From: Talpa occidentalis
Lineage: Eukaryota > Chordata > Mammalia > Eulipotyphla > Talpidae
Direction: 5' to 3'
DNA length: 64,000 nt
Assembly: GCF_014898055.3 (NCBI RefSeq)
Contig: NW_023604295.1
Coordinates: forward strand, 65,559,730-65,623,729
A program made the position numbers and the translations under genes. Positions within the stretch are counted from its first letter, which is position 1. Each line of letters opens with the position of its first letter. Shown here one piece after another: positions 58,601 through 62,490 of the stretch. The notes under the pieces are model-generated. The model had not been told where the DNA came from and ran no database searches. It saw only the letters and a program-made list of their open reading frames with translations.

Positions 58601-61040
58601 TCTGTTAAAAATGTGGTAGTAGCTCGAGTACAAGCCGTAAGTCTGTGTTCCAGCCAACAAACTCATTTGGAATTCAGAGTCAACAGAAACAATCTGGAGT
58701 TGTGGACTCCATTTGAAAAAGATATTATCTATTCAGAAGACCTTCAAAAAGAGCTTGCTATCCTGGACAGAGCAATGAAAGAAACAGTGACGACTTACCT
58801 GGGAGGCATTCCCGGTAACTACTTACTTTTTTCTTCAGTTTTGAAAAGTGCATTTTTAATCAAATTTATATAAATTACTTTAGTAAAATGCATCAGAAAA
58901 GAAGACAAAATTTCAGTATTATTTTGCTGGGGGCTTGCATCAACATTTTATTGGTACTTTTTATCTATTATTTTGTTAATGGTGAAATAAAAATAATCAA
59001 CTTTTCTGCATTTGATTCTCCTAACCAGAAAGATTTGCTATTTTACTTCATCCTCATAATTGCCTTGTGAGTTCCATATTCAGTCTTCAGTTCATCCATC
59101 ATGAACCCAATATTTATTAAGAACATACATTTCAAGAACAAGGGACATAGTAATAAACAAATACATATGAACCCTGGTGTTAGGTTTTTACAATCTGGTG
59201 AAAGAGACAGACATTAAACAACTGATGAATAAGATATCAAAATAATTAACATTGTGCTAACTTGTATAAAGGAGAAATGTGGGTTGCTTTTAGAGCCTAA
59301 AATGAGGACTTGATCTGGTTGCGGCAAGAACTCTCTGACAACGAGCATAATATATAAATCTAATGTTCGAAGCATTAAACAATAATGGGTAGTAGGAGTG
59401 GAGATTGGAGTTTGTATGCAAGTACATTGGTCCATATGTGGGCAAAATGGTAAGGGTTGACACACTTGAAGAATATGTAGAAGATGAGTGTTTTGTAAGC
59501 ATATTGAACAAGAAGAATGGGAGTGCAAGAGAAGGCTGTGAACTGGGAGACAGAAGGATTTGTAGACCTAGTTTATGGTCCTGAGTTCTATTATGAGAGA
59601 CATGAAAATCATTAATAATTTTATACAAGGAAGTGATAAATCAATGTTATAATTTAAAAAAAAAACTTCCATGATGGACAGAGATGGACAGGTGAGTTGG
59701 GTGTTACTGATGCAGTCCAGGTGAAGAATCAGTAATAACAGTAGAGAGAAATGATAATACCATCAGCGGGAGCATAATAAGCAGTCTGGGCATTGTTCAG
59801 AGGACTTTGAATCTATCAACTCATTTAATTTTCAAAATAGTCCCATGAGGTAGTTATTATTAATAGGATTTAATTATTGAAAGACAGGTATAAGGATGAT
59901 TCTTAAGTATCTGGTGTGAATAGTTGGTGGAGATTACATTTTCTAAGATGGGGAAACTGTGGGAAAAGGAGGTTCATCTTTAACTTAATATTGGAAAATA
60001 TGAAATTATCCAGACATGAAAGGGTTTCTTACAAAAATGCCTTGAGCCCATAGGAAAGTGTGGACTTTTCTCACTATATTGGTAAGTTAGAGGTGAAAAT
60101 TTTGAGGTATATATTTTTGCATAAGGGATTGAGGAAGAAGAATAAAGACTGAAGAATATCCATTGGGAATTAAACTTCATAGACAGCAGATGCCAGAAAA
60201 GGAAGCAAGTAGAGAAACGGATGTTTTTAAGAGGAATCATGGTTATTTGGAATCCAAGGGTGCTCCTAAGTATTAGGTTTGGTTAAAGAGAATGAAAGTG
60301 TAGGAAGCCTCAATGGCTCTAAACTATTCACTGATTCATTATTAAAAAGTTACATTTTTAGACATCAAACTTTGCATAAATGTAAATCTCTTATCATTAC
60401 CTATCTTTATATGCTCACCCAAGAACTATTTCTTTGGAAAATATGGAAATCTGCTTTCATTCTGGCAATAAATAAAATAAATATTCATTATGGCATTTAA
60501 AGATTTCTAAGTAGTTATAATTTAGAGTTGAAAGAATAATTCAATGATGCTTAGACTGTTACTCAAATTTAAAGACAATAATAAAGTAGAACACCACAGG
60601 TAAGAACATGTGCTTTTCTACTCTTAAGTGTATAATGTGTTTATTTACTCTAGGCTTGGATGGAATTGATTGTGTTTATGATCAGAGGAACTCACAATAT
60701 GCTGAACTCAATGCCAAGCACATGCCTTATACACATGAGTCACTTAGTATAAACTTAGTGAATAGAATTACATTGCTTATTTTTCCTGGAAATTAGAATT
60801 TGGTTGAAAATGGGAAGTCTGGATAATTCCTCAACAATAAGAAAATAAAATGCTAATATTTTAATGTTCTGCTTTTCAGATGTTCCATTCAGTGCTATCC
60901 CAGTGAATGCCTTCTATAATGGCTGTATGGAAGTAAACATCAATGGTATTCAGTTGGATCTGGATGAAGCCGATGCTAAACATAATGATATTAGAGCTCA
61001 CTCATGTCCATCACTTTGGAAAGACACACAGAATCATTAA
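8889..61040 (+). CDS. PROS1: PROS1: vitamin K-dependent protein S (15 coding exons)
   Basis: Protein S is a plasma glycoprotein, cofactor of activated protein C in inactivating factors Va and VIIIa, cofactor of TFPI, and a ligand of TAM receptors (TYRO3, MERTK) on phosphatidylserine-bearing cells. The coding parts are 8889-8964, 27473-27630, 30622-30646, 35571-35657, 36370-36492, 36858-36989, 41211-41336, 42335-42456, 44723-44838, 48060-48249, 50558-50725, 51967-52135, 55765-55913, 58589-58814 and 60880-61040. They sum to 2028 nt: 675 residues, one fewer than human. The frame is open throughout and every intron is GT-AG. Domains in precursor numbering are: signal peptide 1-24, propeptide to Arg41, Gla 42-86, thrombin-sensitive loop 88-113, EGF1-4 about 117-283, LG1 about 299-475, LG2 about 484-665. 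The ATG has G at -3. Oddities are the altered sensitive loop and the loss of the third N-glycan site. PROS1 rather than GAS6 is clear from the thrombin-sensitive loop and near-identity to human protein S. Confidence 0.98.
11150..11438 (+). mobile_element. tRNA-type SINE
   Basis: Plus-strand copy with a diverged head (GGACTCCCTAGTGGCGCAAG), a B-box-like 'GTTCAATCCCC', and a GTATGCATAAATAAATAAAT tail. Imperfect flanking duplication on the pattern CAGTAAATCTA / CAGTAAGTCTA. Confidence 0.9.
11545..11577. repeat. (GGGA)n simple repeat
   Basis: A run of GGGA units on the + strand, a purine-only tract with G-quadruplex potential. Confidence 0.85.
12655..13096 (-). mobile_element. MaLR (MLT1-like) LTR, antisense
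   Basis: Starts with 'TTTCCTAGGGCTGTGTAACA' and 'CAGTTCTGGAGGCTAGAA' and ends near 'CAATTCAACCCATAGCAG', the antisense pattern of an MLT1/MST-type LTR. Old and diverged. The subfamily cannot be assigned by eye. Confidence 0.65.
13966..14243 (-). mobile_element. tRNA-type SINE
   Basis: Minus-strand copy with a 'tacaagaacccgggtacagg' tail side and the GGGAGGCCC head at 14243. A longer-bodied, intermediate form. Confidence 0.9.
14255..14560 (-). mobile_element. L1 3' region fragment, antisense
   Basis: Contains the antisense L1 3' pattern with CCCTCTCCCCTTCTGGTAAC followed by CACCATTTTGTTCT and a GTTTGTTTTTG tract. Diverged and partial. Confidence 0.55.
15966..16234 (-). mobile_element. tRNA-type SINE
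   Basis: Minus-strand copy with a 'gcatacaagaaccggggtac' tail side and head at 16234. Flanked by a near-perfect target duplication CTACCCCCA(C/G)TGTTTCT. Confidence 0.92.
16808..17074 (-). mobile_element. tRNA-type SINE
   Basis: Minus-strand copy of the 'gcatacaag' subfamily with a short target duplication TAAAAT. More diverged than its neighbours. Confidence 0.88.
17408..17674 (+). mobile_element. tRNA-type SINE
   Basis: Plus-strand copy with head GGGCCTCCTTGGTGGTGCAA and tail GTATGCATAAATAAATAAAT plus an A-run. Flanked by a CTTCAGT duplication. Confidence 0.9.
17690..17995 (+). mobile_element. MaLR-like LTR 3'-end fragments
   Basis: Two successive sense fragments show the MLT1-type 3' signature: near 17710-17757 ('TAAGCCACGTAGTCTATGGC' then an ACAACAG...GACTAAT stretch) and near 17866-17993 ('CCAGTGTTGAGAACTGTGGG' then TGTTATACAGTCC). 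Both are degraded. Confidence 0.55.
19934..20239 (+). mobile_element. tRNA-type SINE, young copy
   Basis: Plus-strand copy of the 'gcttctgactgtacccagtg' subfamily with an A-rich tail broken by a C-run. A perfect target duplication of about 15 bp (AAAATCTACCTTTGG) flanks it at about 19919-19933 and 20240-20254, which marks a recent insertion. Confidence 0.93.
21850..22345 (-). mobile_element. L1 3' region and ORF2 end, antisense
   Basis: Antisense L1 3' sequence with a CCCCCCCTACTTTTTATTGA start. At 22143-22346 the minus strand reads an ORF2-end pattern ([17 protein letters not shown]), like the L1 C-terminal 'QKNKYHM'. No intact frame. Confidence 0.65.
23565..23639. repeat. 38-bp tandem duplication
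   Basis: Two identical head-to-tail copies, 23565-23602 and 23603-23639, the second one base short. The exact match suggests a recent local duplication. Confidence 0.9.
23985..24278 (+). mobile_element. tRNA-type SINE, young copy
   Basis: Plus-strand copy of the 'gcttctgactgtacccagtg' subfamily with an intact A-box (TGGCGCAGCGG) and a B-box-like GATTCGATCCC. It has a perfect AGAAATAATATTCTA target duplication on both sides. Confidence 0.94.
24370..24960. mobile_element. probable old L1 fragment
   Basis: The run around 24525-24800 ('TTGCATATTATTCCATAGCA' ... 'TTCCCATCACCAGTGGGACA') follows the pattern of old antisense L1 3' sequence. Assignment is by eye and uncertain. Confidence 0.4.
24975..25556 (-). 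mobile_element. L1 ORF2 C-terminus and 3'UTR (unit 1)
   Basis: The minus strand 25543-25187 reads the L1 ORF2 tail: [36 protein letters not shown] and YYSAFKK are diagnostic. It ends at a C-rich 3'UTR and a degenerate poly-T on the + strand. It is 5'-truncated and gives no complete protein. Confidence 0.9.
25557..25839 (-). mobile_element. tRNA-type SINE (unit 1)
   Basis: Minus-strand copy inserted into the L1 or its flank with target duplication TTGGATGTAATTTTTT on both sides. It was copied together with the L1 in the tandem duplication. Confidence 0.94.
25945..26526 (-). mobile_element. L1 ORF2 C-terminus and 3'UTR (unit 2)
   Basis: Second copy of the L1 3' end. It has a long uninterrupted T-run (25947-25965) as its poly(A) tail on the minus strand. 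The ORF2 tail differs from unit 1 at a handful of residues (for example MEHYSAF for MEYYSAF) and runs on to VSLIAGI. Confidence 0.9.
26527..26814 (-). mobile_element. tRNA-type SINE (unit 2)
   Basis: Copy of the SINE at 25557-25839 with the same target duplication and nearly the same sequence. The ATTT tail repeat is a few units longer. Confidence 0.94.
27473..27630 (+). CDS. PROS1: PROS1 exon 2, propeptide and Gla domain
   Basis: Encodes the propeptide, with gamma-carboxylase recognition residues Phe-16, Ala-10 and Leu-6 and the furin site RKRR, then the Gla domain starting [10 protein letters not shown]. All 11 Glu positions carboxylated in human protein S (6, 7, 14, 16, 19, 20, 25, 26, 29, 32, 36) are Glu here, and the C17/C22 pair is kept. 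The APC-cofactor face residues N33, P35, E36 and D38 are also kept. The 158-bp length equals the human exon as recalled. Donor GTAAGA. Confidence 0.97.
27960..28031. repeat. (TG)n(AG)n compound microsatellite
   Basis: About 19 TG units run straight into about 16 AG units. It can adopt Z-form in the TG half and triplex (H-DNA) in the AG half and is likely polymorphic. Confidence 0.95.
28690..28951 (-). mobile_element. tRNA-type SINE
   Basis: Minus-strand 'gcat/acatacaagaactgggg' subfamily copy. Flanked by an imperfect duplication of TAAACCTNTTTCACCTTT. Confidence 0.9.
30622..30646 (+). CDS. PROS1: PROS1 exon 3, Gla to loop linker
   Basis: A 25-bp micro-exon encoding DYFYPKYL plus the first base of Gly46, the aromatic stack that links the Gla domain to the thrombin-sensitive loop. 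The size matches the 25-bp exon known in human PROS1 and related vitamin K-dependent genes. Flanked by CTAG and GTAAGT. Confidence 0.96.
30990..31260 (-). mobile_element. L1 3' region fragment, antisense
   Basis: The stretch with 'AGTTAACATACATCACCACA' and 'ACATCCCCAGGGCTTATTTT' is typical antisense L1 3' sequence. Diverged, no frame. Confidence 0.6.
33830..34262 (+). mobile_element. MaLR (MLT1-like) LTR
   Basis: Sense LTR with 'GAATAATAACCCCCAAAGAT' near the start, 'AAAGGCAAGGAAACAGATTC' in the middle and 'TTGTTACAACAGTAGGAAGC' at the end, the layout of an MLT1-type LTR. Diverged. Confidence 0.65.
34330..34737 (+). mobile_element. MaLR-like LTR fragment
   Basis: Contains 'GTCAGTCATGTGAGTGAAAA' followed by GCCATTTTGGAGGTGGATCTTCC, the conserved middle of MLT1-type LTRs. 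It ends at an A-run at 34735. The short minus-strand open frames here are chance. Confidence 0.55.
35571..35657 (+). CDS. PROS1: PROS1 exon 4, thrombin-sensitive loop
   Basis: Encodes the disulfide loop C47-C72: [16 protein letters not shown] then [10 protein letters not shown], followed by VN. In human, thrombin cuts at R49 and R70 and factor Xa at R60; from memory bovine protein S is cut at R52 and R70. Here position 49 is Gly, 52 is Arg, 54 and 62 are Lys, 60 is Leu and 70 is Arg. The exon is 87 bp, as in human. Confidence 0.97.
35658..36369 (+). other. PROS1: PROS1 intron 4
   Basis: 712 nt, AT-rich, no repeat recognised apart from a short (AAAAC)n run at about 35683-35701 just inside the donor. 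Confidence 0.9.
36370..36492 (+). CDS. PROS1: PROS1 exon 5, EGF1
   Basis: Encodes EGF-like domain 1, which interacts with activated protein C. Six Cys are in the EGF pattern. The segment [12 protein letters not shown] fits the C-x-[DN]-x4-[FY]-x-C-x-C signature for beta-hydroxylation, so Asp95 is a likely hydroxy-Asp. Length is 123 bp. Donor GTATGT. Confidence 0.97.
36493..36857 (+). other. PROS1: PROS1 intron 5, mostly SINE
   Basis: A 365-nt intron of which 261 nt is a SINE (36570-36830). Removing the SINE and one copy of its duplication leaves about 86 nt, near the minimum for mammalian splicing. Confidence 0.92.
36570..36830 (+). mobile_element. tRNA-type SINE next to exon 6
   Basis: Plus-strand copy of the 'gcttctgactgtacccagtg' subfamily with an 18-bp perfect target duplication, AAAAATAATTTATTTCTC, at 36552-36569 and 36831-36848. 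The second copy ends 9 nt before exon 6 and makes up part of its pyrimidine tract. Confidence 0.95.
36858..36989 (+). CDS. PROS1: PROS1 exon 6, EGF2
   Basis: Encodes calcium-binding EGF2, starting DINEC (calcium ligands) and containing [12 protein letters not shown], the signature for a beta-hydroxy-Asn. Length is 132 bp. Donor GTAAGA. Confidence 0.97.
37132..37410 (+). mobile_element. tRNA-type SINE
   Basis: Plus-strand copy, diverged, with head GGGCCTCCCTGTTGGCGCAA and a GTATGCATAAATAAATAAAA tail. Imperfect duplication of an AATAAATAAA-rich site. Confidence 0.88.
37565..37598. repeat. (TG)n microsatellite
   Basis: About 17 TG units. Confidence 0.95.
37827..38095 (-). mobile_element. tRNA-type SINE, possible 3' transduction
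   Basis: Minus-strand copy of the 'tacaagcactgggtacagtc' subfamily. A CCTTAATAAC duplication lies right after the head (from about 38094) and again at 37782-37791, but the latter is separated from the SINE tail by about 22 unrelated bases and a second T-run. Confidence 0.9.
38992..39260 (-). mobile_element. tRNA-type SINE
   Basis: Minus-strand 'gcatacaagaactggggtac' copy with a perfect CCATTCTCCAG duplication at 38981-38991 and 39261-39271. Confidence 0.93.
39907..40178 (+). mobile_element. tRNA-type SINE
   Basis: Plus-strand copy, head GGGCCTCCCTGATGGCGCAG, tail CTTGTAAAAATAAATAAATC. Intermediate between the two main forms. Confidence 0.9.
40179..40450 (-). mobile_element. old L1 fragment
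   Basis: 'GATCCCATGTATCCTTTGCC' and 'CCCATTTTCCCCAATGATTA' follow a well-known old L1 3' region pattern, antisense. No frame. Confidence 0.5.
41211..41336 (+). CDS. PROS1: PROS1 exon 7, EGF3
   Basis: Encodes calcium-binding EGF3, starting DVDEC with [12 protein letters not shown] as the hydroxy-Asn signature. Length is 126 bp. Donor GTAGAG, the weakest-looking donor of the gene. Confidence 0.97.
41337..42334 (+). other. PROS1: PROS1 intron 7
   Basis: 998 nt, AT-rich. No repeat element recognised. Confidence 0.9.
42335..42456 (+). CDS. PROS1: PROS1 exon 8, EGF4
   Basis: Encodes calcium-binding EGF4, starting DVDEC with [12 protein letters not shown] as the hydroxy-Asn signature and [16 protein letters not shown] at its end, as in human. 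Length is 122 bp. It ends on a whole codon (GAG) before GTAACA. Confidence 0.97.
42457..44722 (+). other. PROS1: PROS1 intron 8
   Basis: AT-rich with one solo LTR (43806-44275). Nothing else is recognised in 42460-43800 or 44280-44720. Acceptor TTTTCTCCAG. Confidence 0.9.
43806..44275 (-). mobile_element. solitary ERV LTR, antisense
   Basis: 470-bp LTR of the same family as 5431-5970, on the minus strand: the + strand begins TGTTATAGGGC and ends CCCCCTAACA. It is flanked by a perfect AATC duplication (43802-43805 and 44276-44279). On its own strand it has a TATA-like box (rc of TTTTATAC near 44101) and an AATAAA (rc at about 43922). No internal viral sequence is present. Confidence 0.9.
44723..44838 (+). 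CDS. PROS1: PROS1 exon 9, start of LG1
   Basis: Starts on a whole codon ([10 protein letters not shown]) and enters the first laminin G domain of the SHBG-like region. This region binds C4BP beta chain, TFPI and TAM receptors. Length is 116 bp. It ends two bases into Arg, donor GTAAGG. Confidence 0.97.
45892..46345 (-). mobile_element. probable solo LTR, antisense
   Basis: The + strand begins TGTCTCCTCATGGGG and ends GGATTCTACA, giving TG...CA ends over 454 bp. It carries TTTATT (rc AATAAA) at about 46018 and is GC-richer than its surroundings. No clear target duplication is seen, so the ends or the class may be wrong. Confidence 0.45.
46350..46480 (-). mobile_element. old L1 fragment
   Basis: 'TTTAATGAATTTTGTAAATT' and 'CATGTGTAAACCAGCACAAA' follow an old antisense L1 3' region pattern. 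Confidence 0.4.
47701..47832. repeat. (TG)n, 30-bp palindrome and G-run cluster
   Basis: A run of about 13 TG units (47701-47727), a perfect 30-bp inverted repeat with an (AT)n centre (47728-47757) and a G-rich run (about 47813-47832) lie within 130 bp. Confidence 0.9.
48060..48249 (+). CDS. PROS1: PROS1 exon 10, LG1
   Basis: Encodes [20 protein letters not shown] and the following LG1 strands. 190 bp, as in human. It ends on ATT before GTAAGT. Confidence 0.97.
48319..48584 (-). mobile_element. tRNA-type SINE
   Basis: Minus-strand copy starting 70 nt after the exon 10 donor. Flanked by an AAAAGAATTT duplication. Confidence 0.92.
49377..49655 (-). mobile_element. tRNA-type SINE
   Basis: Minus-strand copy of the 'tacaagcactgggtacagtc' subfamily with a CAGGGAGAC duplication on both sides. 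Confidence 0.93.
49864..50179 (+). mobile_element. tRNA-type SINE with extended tail
   Basis: Plus-strand young copy: head GGGCCTCCCCGGTGGCGCAG, A-box TGGCGCAGCGG, B-box GGTTCGATCCC. After the AAAT tail there are about 28 extra bases and a further A-run before the CATATTGT duplication. Confidence 0.93.
50558..50725 (+). CDS. PROS1: PROS1 exon 11, LG1
   Basis: Encodes [20 protein letters not shown] and on to KPANLFKP and [12 protein letters not shown] of LG1. Length is 168 bp with both ends in phase 0. Donor GTAATG. Confidence 0.97.
50726..51966 (+). other. PROS1: PROS1 intron 11
   Basis: 1241 nt. It holds a 30-bp tandem repeat at 51382-51441 and nothing else recognised. Acceptor TTTGTTAG. 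Confidence 0.9.
51382..51441. repeat. 30-bp tandem duplication
   Basis: Two exact head-to-tail copies, 51382-51411 and 51412-51441. Confidence 0.92.
51967..52135 (+). CDS. PROS1: PROS1 exon 12, end of LG1
   Basis: Encodes [20 protein letters not shown] and [17 protein letters not shown]. The Cys of LDGCIR and of KHCFV match the LG1 disulfide of the family. Length is 169 bp, donor GTAAGT. Confidence 0.97.
53178..53439 (-). mobile_element. tRNA-type SINE
   Basis: Minus-strand 'gcattcaagaactggggtac' copy with a duplication of TACATCYAAAG on both sides. Confidence 0.92.
55397..55673 (+). mobile_element. tRNA-type SINE
   Basis: Plus-strand copy: head GGGCCTCCCTGATGGCACAA, tail GTATGCATAAATAAATAAAT. 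ATATTAGTAAGG duplicated on both sides. It ends about 90 nt before exon 13. Confidence 0.93.
55765..55913 (+). CDS. PROS1: PROS1 exon 13, LG2, one codon shorter
   Basis: Encodes [20 protein letters not shown] and [18 protein letters not shown] of the second laminin G domain. The sequons NIS (human N458) and NVT (human N468) are kept; the third human site, in SGNNTVPF, reads SGDTVPF here. The exon is 149 bp against 152 in human as recalled. Donor GTGACT. Confidence 0.97.
57104..57371 (-). mobile_element. tRNA-type SINE
   Basis: Minus-strand 'gcatacaagaactggggtac' copy, head at 57371, in a T-rich site so the duplication is not certain. Confidence 0.9.
57726..58004 (-). mobile_element. tRNA-type SINE
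   Basis: Minus-strand copy, diverged, with an extra G-rich insertion near 57783-57800. Imperfect duplication on the pattern TGRAAAATATYC. Confidence 0.88.
58484..58541. repeat. nested inverted repeats before exon 14
   Basis: CTCACTTAA (58484-58492) pairs with TTAAGTGAG (58498-58506). AGTGACTTT (58511-58519) pairs with AAAGTCACT (58525-58533). CACTTAAGAG (58486-58495) pairs with CTCTTAAGTG (58532-58541). Confidence 0.9.
58589..58814 (+). CDS. PROS1: PROS1 exon 14, LG2
   Basis: Encodes [33 protein letters not shown] and the [16 protein letters not shown] helix-like segment of LG2. Length is 226 bp. Several substitutions against human lie in [12 protein letters not shown], a variable stretch. 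Donor GTAACT. Confidence 0.97.
58815..60879 (+). other. PROS1: PROS1 intron 14
   Basis: Contains an old interspersed repeat at about 59090-60200. Otherwise AT-rich. The open frame near 60608-60796 lacks splice sites and homology and is not an exon. Confidence 0.88.
59090..60200 (+). mobile_element. ancient interspersed repeat, LINE/MIR-like
   Basis: Pieces such as 'ACAATCTGGTGAAAGAGACA', 'GGAAGTGATAAATCAATGTT' and 'CAGTCCAGGTGAAGAATCAG', and a MIR-like 'TTAATTTTCAAAATAGTCCC' core near 59830, follow common old mammalian repeat patterns on the + strand. I cannot assign the class or exact ends. Confidence 0.4.
60880..61040 (+). CDS. PROS1: PROS1 exon 15 coding part, LG2 end
   Basis: Encodes [20 protein letters not shown], then [12 protein letters not shown] and the C-terminus [19 protein letters not shown] followed by TAA. 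The two Cys close the LG2 disulfide. The tail differs from human (WKKTKNS as recalled) in its last residues but not in length. Confidence 0.97.
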
Positions 61041-62110
61041 GGCATCCTTTTCAGCTGATAATATCTTTTTTCCTGTGTGTAATTATGCTTATGTTTCAAT
61101 AATAGATGGAGGGTTTTACCTACCATGTGTACACCTTGATTATTTTGTGATGCTTTGACCTTCCTGGAATTTTAAAAAGGTTCTTTAAGAAAACAAAATT
61201 CTCTTGTGATATAAAACACATTAAAAAATCTTATCTGTTTCTGTCTAGAAATTAAATAATGAAACCTACAAAGCATTTTAATTTGAATTCTTCTGCTACA
61301 AATGACATTTCTTCATTTTGTAAAAGTAAAGTGTAATTTTTATTATCATAAACTAGTGTTTGAATATCTATTTTTCTGGGAAGGTAAGGAAGTAAACCCA
61401 AACAAAAATGCTATGACTAAATACTATTTATCATAGTAGATATGACTTTATTTGATTTTTTTTTTTTTCCCGAAAGAAAGCAGACGACACAGTGGCTTAT
61501 TATTATGAATTGAGCGGAAGGCCTTAAAACTTTGTTCTAAAACAGTTTCTCAGGAGATCAGCTTTAACCTCATTTTTCTTCTACCTGACTTCACATCTAA
61601 CCGGTAGTTTTAATGAATTAGAAAACAAGTGGAACAAATTTTCATGAGTCTTGCTGAATCTTGAATCTTGCTGGTTAGCATGTGGGTTCAATGAGGATGA
61701 GGTAGTGGATTACATCAGAGTGGGTGTGGAAACCTAAATAGTTTAAATTTGGCTGTGTTGGTCACACAATCTCTAGATTAGAAAAGGTAGAATTTAATGA
61801 TCTAAAGAAAAATTAGTAATGTGGAAGTCCATAGTTTTTTGACCTCAACTTTAACTGTCAGAGTTGCCAGAATGTAATTATTGAAAGACAAAATGATCTT
61901 TGAAACTAGAGCAGTGTGTAATCCAAGGATATCTACAAAAGGACACATTTAACACTGTCTTTATAAGAAAGAATGAAGTAATATTGCCACATACTTGTTG
62001 GCAGTGCATTTTGAGTGGGAGTTTTATCACTCCCAAACCTATAATTCACATTAGAAATGCATCATGTTTCATTCACAGTTTTAGATAATAAACATTTCCC
62101 GCCCTCCAAT
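61041..62110 (+). other. PROS1: PROS1 3'UTR
   Basis: About 1.07 kb from the TAA to the predicted poly(A) site. It begins GGCATCCTTTTCAGCTGATA and stays alignable with the human 3'UTR as I recall it, including the AAACAAGTGGAACAAATTTT region near 61622. AT-rich, with earlier ATTAAA hexamers at 61220 and 61251 as possible weak alternative sites. Confidence 0.85.
62087..62092 (+). terminator. PROS1: PROS1 polyadenylation signal AATAAA
   Basis: AATAAA 1.05 kb after the stop, in the context CACAGTTTTAGATAATAAAC, which matches the conserved signal context near the end of the human 3'UTR. Cleavage is expected 10-30 nt further on. A T-rich stretch lies downstream. Confidence 0.75.
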
Positions 62111-62195
62111 TTAGGTATTTTACATCTTGTAAAGAACAATGAATTGGTGTTTGTTTTCAAAGTTTATATAATATTTATATTCTATCATCTCTTTA

Positions 62196-62475
62196 TTTTT
62201 TTTTTAAGATTTATTTTTATTTCTTTATACAAGCACTGGGTACAGTCAGAAGCGCGGGAGGGTGAGAGAATTCACCAGAGCCAGAGCAGGGAGCAGAGCA
62301 TGCAGAAGGACCGAAGTACACTGCTGAGGGGAGCAGCGGGCGGCAGGAGAGGTTTGCGCGCCATGTGGGACCCTCCTCCAGTGGCCGGGGAGCAGCCGGG
62401 GATGGAACCGGCACTGCAGAGGCTGCAGGAAGCTTCGCAACCCAGCACTCAACCGCTGCGCCACTGGGGAGGCCC
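62196..62475 (-). mobile_element. tRNA-type SINE past the PROS1 poly(A) signal
   Basis: Minus-strand copy of the 'tacaagcactgggtacagtc' subfamily with a perfect 15-bp duplication TCTATCATCTCTTTA at 62181-62195 and 62476-62490. It is about 100 bp beyond the AATAAA. Confidence 0.95.
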
Positions 62476-62490
62476 TCTATCATCTCTTTA

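Noticed and set aside
60608..60796. Extra exon in intron 14
   Set aside because: No splice sites flank it in frame, and exon 14 joins exon 15 in phase with family-typical sequence.
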